Translations under genes and position numbers: made by a program
In this document: positions 8,492 to 16,295 of the stretch, piece by piece
How the letters are laid out: each line of letters opens with the position of its first letter
Position numbering within the stretch: the stretch's first letter is position 1
Source: Bacillota bacterium
Lineage (GTDB): Bacteria; Bacillota; UBA4882; UBA8346
Assembly: GCA_023392595.1 (NCBI GenBank)
Contig: JAEVYU010000009.1
Span: 62,001-126,000, forward strand
Length of the DNA stretch: 64,000 bases
Direction: 5' to 3'
Notes under the pieces: model-generated
Databases searched by the model: none
Told to the model about the DNA's origin: nothing
The model's input: the letters and a program-made list of their open reading frames with translations, nothing else

Positions 8492-9565
8492 CTATTTCTG
8501 GGCACAAATATCAACCAAGCTTTCACTGGCGATATTCGCTTCTTGAAAGGTGCCCATATGATTTATCATTTCCATGGCTGCATCGATGATCTGAAACGCC
8601 AACGCACATCCGGTCCCTTCTCCAAGCCGCATTTTTAAATATAACATGGGTTCTAAACCGATTTCTCTCATGATGAAATCATAGCCCGGTTCAGCTGAAG
8701 CATGAGAGGGGATTAGGTAGGATTTGACTTGCGGATTGATTCGATAGGCAATTAAAGCCGCAGCTGCTGAGATAAAACCGTCAATTACGATGGGAATACG
8801 GTGATAGGACGCCCCCAAGAAACAGCCGGCCAATCCGGCAATATCCAGTCCGCCCACTTTGGAGAGGACATCCAGTGGGTCTTCCGGATTCGGTTTGTTC
8901 AATGCCAAGGCTTTTTCAATCACCTGTTTTTTTAGAGCAAAACCGGCATCCGTTAAACCGGCTCCTTTACCAACTGCCAAATCGCTGGAACAACCGGTTA
9001 AAGCCATTAATATGGCACTACTGGAAGAAGTATTGCCAATACCCATTTCTCCGGTTCCCAGTAGATGATAGCCGTTTTCAGCCAAATCGGCTACAACATG
9101 GATGCCTACCTCAATGGCTTTGATAGCCTCTTCCCGGCTCATAGCCGGCCCTTTAGCCATATTGTCGGTGCCTTTTCGAATTTTTTTATTCAGTATACCT
9201 GGGCAATCCACTTCATCTTTAATGCCAATATCAATAATCCGAAGGTCAGAGTGGGCATGACGGGATAAGACATTGACACCGGTAATTCCTTTAGTAAAAT
9301 TAATGGTTTGAAGTAAGGTTAATTCTTGAGGGCTGGTACTAACGCCTTCTTCATAAACCCCATTATCGGAAGACATGATAATAATACATTTTTTGGAGAG
9401 CTCATTGAATATTTTTCCGGTAATCCCGCTAATTTGAACTGCGATTTCTTCCAAACGTCCAAGACTGCCAATGGGTTTAACCAGGTTGTCCACTTTTTGC
9501 CACGCCTGTTTGATAATCGCTTCATCCAAAGGTTTAATGCTCTTTACAATTTCTTCAAAATTCAT
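8492..9565 (-). CDS. cobT: Nicotinate-nucleotide--dimethylbenzimidazole phosphoribosyltransferase
   Basis: CobT activates the lower-ligand base as alpha-ribazole phosphate. Family features are 'KPIGSLGRLEEIAVQISG' near the N-terminus, 'GEMGIGNTSSSSAI' near residue 170 and 'RLGEGTGCALAF' near the C-terminus with the catalytic glutamate. The frame opens at 9577, but GGAGA is only one base from that ATG. The ATG at 9565, about 11 nt from the box, is preferred (357 residues). It appears to be the first gene of the minus-strand cobalamin operon. The 216 bases upstream are A/T rich with a small palindrome (AATTAATC...GATTAATT), and no cobalamin riboswitch was recognised there. Confidence 0.93.
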   Translation of the reverse strand: MNFEEIVKSIKPLDEAIIKQAWQKVDNLVKPIGSLGRLEEIAVQISGITGKIFNELSKKCIIIMSSDNGVYEEGVSTSPQELTLLQTINFTKGITGVNVLSRHAHSDLRIIDIGIKDEVDCPGILNKKIRKGTDNMAKGPAMSREEAIKAIEVGIHVVADLAENGYHLLGTGEMGIGNTSSSSAILMALTGCSSDLAVGKGAGLTDAGFALKKQVIEKALALNKPNPEDPLDVLSKVGGLDIAGLAGCFLGASYHRIPIVIDGFISAAAALIAYRINPQVKSYLIPSHASAEPGYDFIMREIGLEPMLYLKMRLGEGTGCALAFQIIDAAMEMINHMGTFQEANIASESLVDICAQK

Positions 9566-9794
9566 TCGTAGCGCCATCTCCTAATAGAATGATTTTTTAA
9601 ATAAAAAAAATTAATCCTGGAGATTAATTTTCATGTCGAATATTTAATTTAATGAAAATTTATCACTAATTTATGGATTAGTCAACCCTGTTGGAGCGCG
9701 AAAAATCTTTAGATTATCCTGAAAACCCCGGCTATGCAGTTGAATAATCCGGCAATTCCTTGAATTTAGCGGAGGCGATGACGGGGGCTTTCCG

Positions 9795-10022
9795 TTACGA
9801 GCATGTATTGAAGGATTTTTTCAATGGGAGAGAAACAACTTCGATAATTACCGGTTGAATACGGATTTTATGCCGCAATCTCAGCAATTTTCGTAATGAG
9901 TTTCGGATCAAATGAACGATTTGATCCATAAGGGTATTGATATTATCCATCGTCAAGCTTTCATCGAGTGTCAATGTGAGTAAAATTTGAATGACTTGAT
10001 GCTTGGGAGGCTGATGACTCAT
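9795..10022 (-). CDS. Small protein of unknown function (75 aa)
   Basis: I do not recognise this 75-residue protein. It starts at an ATG with a good ribosome-binding site (AAAGGAGA, about 7 nt away). Its middle is a basic amphipathic stretch ('MDQIVHLIRNSLRKLLRLRH') followed by a strand-like hydrophobic run. No signal peptide or long membrane helix is evident. It lies between the cob operon and spoIIP beside a second unknown small gene on the same strand. A sporulation role would be a guess from position only. Confidence 0.55.
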   Translation of the reverse strand: MSHQPPKHQVIQILLTLTLDESLTMDNINTLMDQIVHLIRNSLRKLLRLRHKIRIQPVIIEVVSLPLKKSFNTCS

Positions 10023-10076
10023 AGGAGATTCTCCTTTGGAATGTCGGTAAATTGGATACTTCGTTGGAATCTCGTA

Positions 10077-10108
10077 AGGATTGCCTCAAGAAGAGGCAAT
10101 CCTATTTT
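10077..10108. terminator. Strong 11-bp hairpin between two small genes
   Basis: AGGATTGCCTC pairs perfectly with GAGGCAATCCT around a 5-nt loop and is followed on the plus strand by ATTTT. On the minus strand, the strand of the flanking genes, the T-run is poor, so termination there may be weak. Confidence 0.55.
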
Positions 10109-10154
10109 CAGATCCCTAGCGGATGGACTCGATGCTAAAGTAAATTAAGATCCC

Positions 10155-10382
10155 TTATTGCACTGCACCAGAACCATAGCCACCAGAGGAGATAATCAGG
10201 ATTTGGAACGGTAATTTCTTCTCAAGGAAGAAATTTTGTTTTTCAAATGTAAGGAATTTTTCAACGTCGATAAAGCCGGTTATAGCAGTGCCAGGGAATT
10301 TACCGACCAAGAACTTCTGATCTTCACTGACGATTTTAACCGTTGATTCAAGAATACGGTCTTTTTCTGGGATATGATCCAT
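10155..10382 (-). CDS. Small protein of unknown function (75 aa), upstream of spoIIP
   Basis: This 75-residue protein starts at an ATG with AAAGGAG about 8 nt upstream. The sequence is mixed, with 'ESTVKIVSEDQKFLVGKFPG' and 'ITGFIDVEKFLTF' suggesting beta-strands, and it ends in a glycine/serine-rich tail (SSGGYGSGAVQ). No domain is recognised. It is divergent from spoIIP and shares a 307-base intergenic region with it. Confidence 0.6.
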   Translation of the reverse strand: MDHIPEKDRILESTVKIVSEDQKFLVGKFPGTAITGFIDVEKFLTFEKQNFFLEKKLPFQILIISSGGYGSGAVQ

Positions 10383-10689
10383 TTTATTGGCTCCTTTATT
10401 CTAAGTCTTGAGGGCATTCGCCTCTTCGGCGCAGGCCCTTTACTAAAATATGTTATCAAAAACATGAAAGTTCGTAACTTTACTCAATAAATTATTACTT
10501 CCCATATTTTTGTATGGTTATCTTATGGACAAAATTAATAAAAGCGTTCTCAAATGGAGGAAATAAAAATACTCCTAATTACCTTGTAGCCTGCATAGAA
10601 TGGAGTAGGAAAGAATATGGAAAGTTTGTCTAAACATACTACTCATTTAATACGAAGAGACCATACAAAGTTACCTAGGAGCCAATATT
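10383..10689. other. 307-base divergent intergenic region before spoIIP
   Basis: No gene is supported here. Near the small-gene side, AGGGC pairs with GCCCT around a CGCC/GGCG inner stem (about 10407-10432). On the spoIIP side a CATACAAA box at 10662-10669 resembles the -10 of mother-cell sigma-E promoters, which would fit spoIIP, but no convincing -35 is seen at the right distance. Only very short ORFs are present. Confidence 0.4.
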
Positions 10690-11820
10690 GTGATGATAAA
10701 CGACCCCCATAACCAGAATTCTAAAAATGAAGTTTTGATACGGTTGGCACTGATTGTGGCTTTAATTATACTTGTAATGTTCGGTATCATGATTGCCCAT
10801 ATTATTCATCAGGGAAAGGCTTTACCGTCTAATGCCATAGCAGTGGCCGAAAGTACAATCCGTCTTGATACCCAAACCAGTAAATTCATTCTGAAAAATG
10901 GGATACCGTTTTTAGAGAAAATGGTGGAAGAAGATGATCCGTTAACTTTTTTAAATATAAACTTGATTCAAATATATTGGTATTTGGCGGCAAATATCAA
11001 AAATACCAGCCCCTTTGAGATTGTTTGTACTCAGTTTCCAATACTGGCGCTCATGAAGTCCCAGCCCAAAATCCCGCTGACGATAACACCCGTACCCATC
11101 GAAAATCCGGATGTAGATCGAAAGATTCCCATGCCAACACCCAGTGACCAAGGGAATACAACCCTACCGGAGATAACTGAAAACCCGGAAATATTTATAT
11201 ATCATACCCATACAACGGAATCCTATATCCCGGCATGCGGCAAGGACCATATGGTTAATCAAAAGGGCGATATTGTTAAGGTTGGCAGTTATTTGGAAAA
11301 GGTTTTGGAGGAAAAATATCACATCAAAAGTATGCATTCGGAGACGATTCACGATCAATTCCCATTTAGGGATTCCTACAAACGCTCCCAGGTAACAGTG
11401 ATCAATTACTTGAAACAATATCCGGCTACCAAAGTGGTTTTAGATGTTCATCGCGATGCAACGCCTGGTTTAGAGAACAGCCGGCTCGTAAAGGGTGTAA
11501 AAACAGCCACTATTGTTACGGTTGTGGGTAGTGATAAAATGGGTTTGTCCCATCCTCATTGGAAGGAAAACCTGCAATTTGCTAAGAAGCTCAATGAGAA
11601 CATGGATTTGTACTATCCTGGCTTGAGTAATGGTATCATCATTTCGGATGCCCGGTACAATCAACATTTGCATTCCCATGCTATATTGATTGAATTCGGC
11701 GATCAGTATACGACTTTGGAGGAAGCTTATCGGGCGGTAGATTTTTTTGCCGATGTTTTAGCCCACACAATGCAAAAAGACACCTCACCGGGGATCACGA
11801 CTTTGGACGGAGGTAAATAA
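10690..11820 (+). CDS. spoIIP: Stage II sporulation protein P
   Basis: This 376-residue protein has an N-terminal membrane anchor (about residues 15-40), a spacer, and a C-terminal SpoIIP amidase/endopeptidase domain. That domain starts at 'IFIYHTHTTESYIP' near residue 172, with the zinc-binding histidine and glutamate region. 'VVLDVHRDATPG', 'NENMDLYYPGLSNGI' and 'ILIEFGDQYTTLEEA' are further landmarks. SpoIIP cleaves peptidoglycan during engulfment with SpoIID and SpoIIM, so the organism very likely makes endospores. A GTG start is chosen with AGGAG 9 nt upstream; an ATG is the next codon. Confidence 0.95.
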   Translation: MMINDPHNQNSKNEVLIRLALIVALIILVMFGIMIAHIIHQGKALPSNAIAVAESTIRLDTQTSKFILKNGIPFLEKMVEEDDPLTFLNINLIQIYWYLAANIKNTSPFEIVCTQFPILALMKSQPKIPLTITPVPIENPDVDRKIPMPTPSDQGNTTLPEITENPEIFIYHTHTTESYIPACGKDHMVNQKGDIVKVGSYLEKVLEEKYHIKSMHSETIHDQFPFRDSYKRSQVTVINYLKQYPATKVVLDVHRDATPGLENSRLVKGVKTATIVTVVGSDKMGLSHPHWKENLQFAKKLNENMDLYYPGLSNGIIISDARYNQHLHSHAILIEFGDQYTTLEEAYRAVDFFADVLAHTMQKDTSPGITTLDGGK

Positions 11821-11830
11821 TTTTCATGAT

Positions 11831-12055
11831 ATGAAAAACAATTGGAGAAATGATTTTGATCATTGGTTGAGGGAGAAAAACAATTGGAAAAATGATTTTG
11901 ATCATTGGTTGAGGGAAAAAAACAATTGGAAAAATGATTTTGATCATTGGTTGAGGGAAAAAAACAATTGGAGAAATGATTTTGATGATTGGTTGAGGGG
12001 AAAAAACAATTGGAGAAATGATTTTGATGATTGGTTGAGGGAAAAAAACAATTGA
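11831..12055 (+). CDS. Tandem-repeat protein of 14-residue Trp-rich units (unknown function)
   Basis: The frame encodes 74 residues made almost wholly of five consecutive copies of a 42-bp unit, consensus KNNWRNDFDHWLRE. Substitutions are conservative (R/K, H/D), suggesting selection for the protein or recent duplication. Each unit has two tryptophans, one phenylalanine and alternating charges, compatible with an amphipathic helix. A sixth, decayed unit follows, where the first TGG has become the stop TGA. The only GGAGG is 17 nt upstream, inside the end of spoIIP, so translation is not assured. It could be spoIIP-cotranscribed or a non-coding minisatellite. No known family is recognised. Confidence 0.45.
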   Translation: MKNNWRNDFDHWLREKNNWKNDFDHWLREKNNWKNDFDHWLREKNNWRNDFDDWLRGKNNWRNDFDDWLREKNN

Positions 12056-12085
12056 AAAAATGATTCGAACAATGGGATGAATGAA
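11833..12085 (+). repeat. 42-bp tandem repeat array, five units plus one degenerate unit
   Basis: The unit AAAAACAATTGGAGAAATGA (first 20 bases of 42) recurs five times without gaps from 11834. A sixth copy at about 12044-12085 keeps the start of the unit but diverges in its second half. The period is a multiple of three, so all units share one reading frame. Confidence 0.92.
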
Positions 12086-12592
12086 ATTCAATGGAAATTC
12101 GTTAAATCCGGCGTCGTTGAAAATGGCGATCAATCCGTGAAATCCCGGTCCGAATTAGCCACAGAGACACGGAGACACAGAGAAAGAACTACAAGAATGA
12201 GGCAAACAAAGAAACACGACACCGAGGCCTGGAAGGCCTTTAGAACGTTTTTTAATATACCTAGCCCCATCGTTACGTTGGGGTGGAGATGGAATCAAAC
12301 ATTTTTCATTTTTTTACAACACAGCTTGATGACATTGGGATGGCCCTTTCCGTGATCATCGTTTGCCGAGGGCAAAGCCCGGCAGGTAAAAGGTTTGTGA
12401 GGTAGGAGGGGGAGGAGAAGGGCCACGAATCCGATAAAAATACTCAATCAATCAATCACTTTTGCAACAGCCTCTTTGGAATGCCATTTTACACTTAGCC
12501 GTGTACTTTAGCCCGTGGCGGACGGAACAGCTAGTAATATTTGCTGGTTTATTTATTATGACTGCCATGCCTGGGGAGATCCGGGTATCGGC
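12086..12592. other. Gene-poor region after the tandem repeat
   Basis: No convincing gene is present. The frame of the repeat gene stays open after its stop for about 90 codons, but the residues look random. At 12160-12185 there is an A/C/G-rich run of the type CACAGAGACACGGAGACACA, which occurs as a dispersed low-complexity sequence in many bacterial genomes. At 12460-12478 TTTTGCAACAGCCTCTTTG resembles one arm of the AGGCTGT hairpins found elsewhere in the window. Confidence 0.5.
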
Positions 12593-12733
12593 TTATTTGG
12601 AGCGATGGAAAGAACTACGCTTACATTTCGGACATGTTGGCAAAGCATCTTTGGCATTATCGACCATCACTTCATATCCGCAGTAATCACAAACGTAAGT
12701 TCCTTGGCCTGGTTTTTCGCCTGCTGTCGGCAT
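12593..12733 (-). CDS. Small zinc-ribbon protein (46 aa)
   Basis: This short gene encodes 46 residues starting MPTAGEKPGQGTYVC and has two CxxC zinc knuckles: 'CDYCGYE' at about residues 15-21 and 'CPKCKRSSF' at about 34-42. It belongs to a widespread family of rubredoxin-like zinc-ribbon proteins of about 45 residues in Bacillota, whose function is unknown. The ATG has AGGGGTGA 7 nt upstream. It is monocistronic between the repeat region and prc on the same strand. The start, stop and both knuckles are clear, so the call is firm despite the size. Confidence 0.85.
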   Translation of the reverse strand: MPTAGEKPGQGTYVCDYCGYEVMVDNAKDALPTCPKCKRSSFHRSK

Positions 12734-12845
12734 GCTTAGGTCACCCCTTTTTTTGTAGTCCTTTAATAAATTATGAATGAAATTCAGGGAAAAGAACTTG
12801 ATCCGGGGAATCGAAACCCAATCTTTTAAAAGCGGGATTTATACG

Positions 12846-12881
12846 ATCCATAAACCCGCCGATGCCGACGGGTTTATGGAT
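12846..12881. repeat. Perfect 13-bp inverted repeat between zinc-ribbon gene and prc
   Basis: ATCCATAAACCCG pairs with CGGGTTTATGGAT around a 10-nt loop. Neither strand has a good T-run after it, so it may be an mRNA end-stabilising hairpin or weak terminator for prc. Confidence 0.6.
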
Positions 12882-12922
12882 AAAGATTCAATAAAAGAAG
12901 GTGACGGGGGTTTTTGATGGCC

Positions 12923-15022
12923 TTACATATCTTCTAAAATATGCCAAGCTTCATCAATATAAGAGTCTTTATTAACTTGTTTCAACCAATCGGTTGTCTT
13001 CGAAGATTGGGGATTTGTATTTGTAGCATCGTTTGTTTCTAAAGCGGATATTTTAACATCATCCGGTTTTTCCACGGAAAGATTCTTGAGTTGCTCGGAT
13101 CGGCTTTGCAATGCCTTTTGTTCTTCGAGAAATTTGGTGAAGTGAAGCGGTTCATAAGGATGTTCCTGCCTATATTTCAAACGGGCCACATCCGTATTGA
13201 TGAATTGAAAGGCTTTGCTCTGGGCCACTCTTTTTTCACTAAGCCGCCTTAATTTGGCGATATTCAATGCTCCACCATTCCATTTTTGAAAAGGCGCGGC
13301 TGAAACCGTATCCCATGGTAGAGGATATTCCAGATTTTTTTCACCGATTTTTAGGTATCCATAAAGATCGGGTAATACAATATCTGCAGTGACGCCCCTC
13401 CCTTGGGTTGATCCGCCGTTAATCCGATAAAACTTGGCAATGGTCAATTTTAATGAACCTGCCGGTTTTATGGACTCGTATTGTTCTGAAAGGATTTGAT
13501 CAAGATTCATAACGATTTGGACTGTTCCTTTACTGAAGGTCCGAGGCCCTCCCACAATAACCGCCCTGTCGTAATCCTGTAAAGAAGCGGATAAAATCTC
13601 GGATGCCGAAGCACTTAAAGAGTTTACCAATATTACCAACGGTCCGCCGTAAACAATCCCGGGGTCGGGATCTGACAACACTTCAATCCGTTTCTTATTA
13701 TCTTTGACTTGAACAATCGGACCTGTCTTGATAAAAAGCCCCGCCATTTTCACGGCATCTTCCAAAGAACCTCCTCCGTTGTTGCGCAAGTCAAGAATTA
13801 CCCCATTCACACTCACGGCATTGAGTTTATTTAATTCATTACGGACATCATCCGCCGCATTATGAGAGTTCGTCTTAAAATCATGGTAGAATGAAGGTAA
13901 ATTAATATATCCATATTTCTTTCCGGTTTTCTGGTTGGTTATTAAAGCCGATTTGGCATAGGCATCTTCCATAATAACAACATCACGTACTATCGGAATC
14001 ACAATGATCCGGCCGTCGGGTTTCTTGACTGTAAGTCGTACTTCGGTGCCTTTTTTGCCCCGGATAAGTTTTACGACATCGCTCAGAGGCATGGTTACGG
14101 TATCAACGGGTTCCGCATTTCCTTGGGCGACTTTAAGAATGGTATCATCAGCCCCCAAGCCCTTTTGGCGCCAAGCAGCGCTTCCTGGAACAATTTCAAC
14201 GACTTTGGTATAATCGCCGTCTTCCTTTAGAGTGGCGCCAATCCCTTCCATCACTCCGGTAATGGTTGCATCAAAGTCATCTTTTTGATCCGGCAGGAAA
14301 TATTCGGTATGAGGATCAAAACTTCCGGCAATGGTATTTAAATACTCCCCGAACCTGTTTTCGTCTTTCTGATGAAGCATCCTATCCAAGCGGCGTTTCA
14401 CATTTTGGGAGACTTTTTCCCGGGCTTGGCGCTCAATATCGGGTTCAAAAGCTTGACTTACCTTGAGCGTACTTGTTTCTTCAGAGCTTGTTGACTCTTT
14501 GGTAATATGGGTCATCTCAAGATAAGTTAACAGGGTTTGATATTTTAGGTTTAAGCGCCAATATTCTCGAAGCCCTTGGGATCCATTCGGAAAATCCCTC
14601 TTTTCCGGATCGGTGTTAAAAGTTTCAGCAACCGAAAAATCGAAAGGTTTTGCCAATATTTCCTGAACGATATCACTTACTTCAGTGATTCGTTGTTGTA
14701 GCAACATTTTAGACATATCGTAAAAATCATAGTTCTCATTTTTTAACTGGTTATCCAGCAGGTTTTGATAATTCTTCAAGTTTTCAACATCGGATTTTAA
14801 TAAAAATTGCTTGTTGGGGTCGACTTTTTTCAAATAGAGTCGAAAAATCCGCTGGGATAGGTGGTCATCAATGGGTTTTGGACTATAGTGCCATACTTGA
14901 AGACTTTGTAACATGATACTGGTTATAATCTTTTCTTTATCACTGCCCTCAGCAAAAAGAGTTGTTGTCAGAAGGATTAAAACCGATATTAACAGCAGGA
15001 TTTTTATGAATATGCGTTTCAT
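12923..15022 (-). CDS. prc: Carboxy-terminal processing protease, Prc/Tsp type
   Basis: This 699-residue secreted protease begins with a signal peptide (about residues 1-25). An N-terminal helical domain follows, then a PDZ domain around residues 265-350 ('VVEIVPGSAAW') and an S41 peptidase domain. The Ser/Lys dyad is in 'SASASEI' (Ser472) and 'TFSKGTVQ' (Lys498). The C-terminal tail (from about 545) matches the extension of E. coli Prc, absent from the shorter CtpA proteins of monoderm Bacillota. Prc degrades periplasmic proteins with non-polar C-termini and trims murein hydrolases, consistent with a periplasm. The 33-bp gap to the upstream YibE/F gene suggests cotranscription. Confidence 0.93.
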   Translation of the reverse strand: MKRIFIKILLLISVLILLTTTLFAEGSDKEKIITSIMLQSLQVWHYSPKPIDDHLSQRIFRLYLKKVDPNKQFLLKSDVENLKNYQNLLDNQLKNENYDFYDMSKMLLQQRITEVSDIVQEILAKPFDFSVAETFNTDPEKRDFPNGSQGLREYWRLNLKYQTLLTYLEMTHITKESTSSEETSTLKVSQAFEPDIERQAREKVSQNVKRRLDRMLHQKDENRFGEYLNTIAGSFDPHTEYFLPDQKDDFDATITGVMEGIGATLKEDGDYTKVVEIVPGSAAWRQKGLGADDTILKVAQGNAEPVDTVTMPLSDVVKLIRGKKGTEVRLTVKKPDGRIIVIPIVRDVVIMEDAYAKSALITNQKTGKKYGYINLPSFYHDFKTNSHNAADDVRNELNKLNAVSVNGVILDLRNNGGGSLEDAVKMAGLFIKTGPIVQVKDNKKRIEVLSDPDPGIVYGGPLVILVNSLSASASEILSASLQDYDRAVIVGGPRTFSKGTVQIVMNLDQILSEQYESIKPAGSLKLTIAKFYRINGGSTQGRGVTADIVLPDLYGYLKIGEKNLEYPLPWDTVSAAPFQKWNGGALNIAKLRRLSEKRVAQSKAFQFINTDVARLKYRQEHPYEPLHFTKFLEEQKALQSRSEQLKNLSVEKPDDVKISALETNDATNTNPQSSKTTDWLKQVNKDSYIDEAWHILEDM

Positions 15023-15055
15023 GAACGAACCCTCTTTCTTAAAAGATTTTTTGAA

Positions 15056-16264
15056 TTACCGATGATTGAAATTATTCTTAAAATCATCCCAATAATTATC
15101 TTTTTTTTCAACAAGAGTGTCAACTTTGGGAGCCTTGGCATTTCTGAACAGGAGCCCGGCTATGGCGGCGGTCAAGGGAACAACAAGAATCATTCCGATG
15201 CTGCCGGAGAGGGCTCTGACGATTTCCGAGGCAATCATATCCAAGTTCATGACCAATGTTAAAGAATCTTGATAGGCCATGAAAATTAACAACAAAGAAA
15301 CTGAACTACCGGTATAAGCGAGAATCAGCGTATTGGCCATGATCCCCATAATGTCTCTCCCAATGTTCATGCCGGAACGAAAGAGTTCCATTGTTGTTAA
15401 AGCAGGGTTGACCCGTTTTACTTCTTCAACCGCCGAGGCTACCGACATGCTGACATCCATGACTGCCCCCAAGGCGCCGATGATAATGCCGGCAAATAAA
15501 ATGCCTTGAATATTGAGATGAATATTCTTGGGTAGATAGAGGAGCATAGCGGATTCTTCACTGCCAAACCCGGTTAAGTAGGCGGCTTTACCAATTTTAA
15601 GGGCAATAATGCCGGCAATAAAGAGTCCTCCGATAGTACCGATGATGGAAGCGAGACTTTTCCGGGTACAACCTCCAATGATTAAGGTATTAATGATGGT
15701 AACAACGATTGCTAAAGCCAGGGTTAATAATACCGGATCGAGGCCGTGTAAAATACCGGGTAGTAAAAGCCCGAGCACCAATCCTAAAGTCAATATCAGG
15801 GTAATAAAAGCTTTGAGTCCTTTGCTCCATCCGACGACCAGGAGTAAAATGATGAAAATTGCGATTAGAAGATAGACGGCAGGTTCCCGGAGATGGTCTG
15901 CTATTCCTGCATCTTTAATTTTCCCGTCTTTGATATCTAAGGCGATAACAACACCTTCGCCTTCCGAAACCTTGATATCGTATACCGGATTCAGACCCAG
16001 AGTATTGGTTACGGAGATCAGCTTGTCTTTAAATTGTCCGGAGGTTACCTTTACCACTAGGGTTTGGGTAATTAATTCATTGGGGCCCATTTTGTCAGAT
16101 GTCTTCGCCTGAGAAACGATTTTGACTACTTTACCCCAAACCAACACGTTGGTTTGGTCATTACCTTCCCCCCGGACCGGTATGCACGAGAAACTGGTAA
16201 ACAATAGGACAGCGAAAAAAATTACCAGGGCATTTTTTCCAAAATGAACCTTCATTTTCCTCAT
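15056..16264 (-). CDS. YibE/F-family membrane protein
   Basis: This 402-residue protein has an N-terminal signal/anchor (about residues 8-30). An extracytoplasmic beta-rich part of about 100 residues follows ('VLVWGKVVKIVSQ', 'GEGVVIALDIKDG'). Then come roughly seven or eight membrane helices from residue 128 with the family motifs 'GALGAVMDVSMSVASA' and 'GMNIGRDIMGIMANTLI'. YibE/F proteins (PF07907) are widespread in Bacillota; their substrate is not established, although transport is assumed. Downstream prc is 33 bp away on the same strand. The family call is firm, the role unknown. Confidence 0.9.
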   Translation of the reverse strand: MRKMKVHFGKNALVIFFAVLLFTSFSCIPVRGEGNDQTNVLVWGKVVKIVSQAKTSDKMGPNELITQTLVVKVTSGQFKDKLISVTNTLGLNPVYDIKVSEGEGVVIALDIKDGKIKDAGIADHLREPAVYLLIAIFIILLLVVGWSKGLKAFITLILTLGLVLGLLLPGILHGLDPVLLTLALAIVVTIINTLIIGGCTRKSLASIIGTIGGLFIAGIIALKIGKAAYLTGFGSEESAMLLYLPKNIHLNIQGILFAGIIIGALGAVMDVSMSVASAVEEVKRVNPALTTMELFRSGMNIGRDIMGIMANTLILAYTGSSVSLLLIFMAYQDSLTLVMNLDMIASEIVRALSGSIGMILVVPLTAAIAGLLFRNAKAPKVDTLVEKKDNYWDDFKNNFNHR

Positions 16265-16295
16265 CCCCTGATTCTAATAATGTCTGAAGTACAAT

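Noticed and set aside
11795..12133. Minus-strand ORF of repeated IIKIISPIVFFPQP units
   Set aside because: It is the antisense reading of the 42-bp array, has no ribosome-binding site and overlaps the end of spoIIP. The plus-strand reading has the more protein-like composition.
12077..12355. Plus-strand ORF containing ETRRHRE
   Set aside because: It arises from the dispersed CACAGAGACACGG-type low-complexity sequence. It has no family match and no good ribosome-binding site.
12462..12739. Plus-strand ORFs over the zinc-ribbon gene
   Set aside because: They are antisense shadows of the 46-residue zinc-ribbon protein, which has a clear start, ribosome-binding site and two CxxC motifs.
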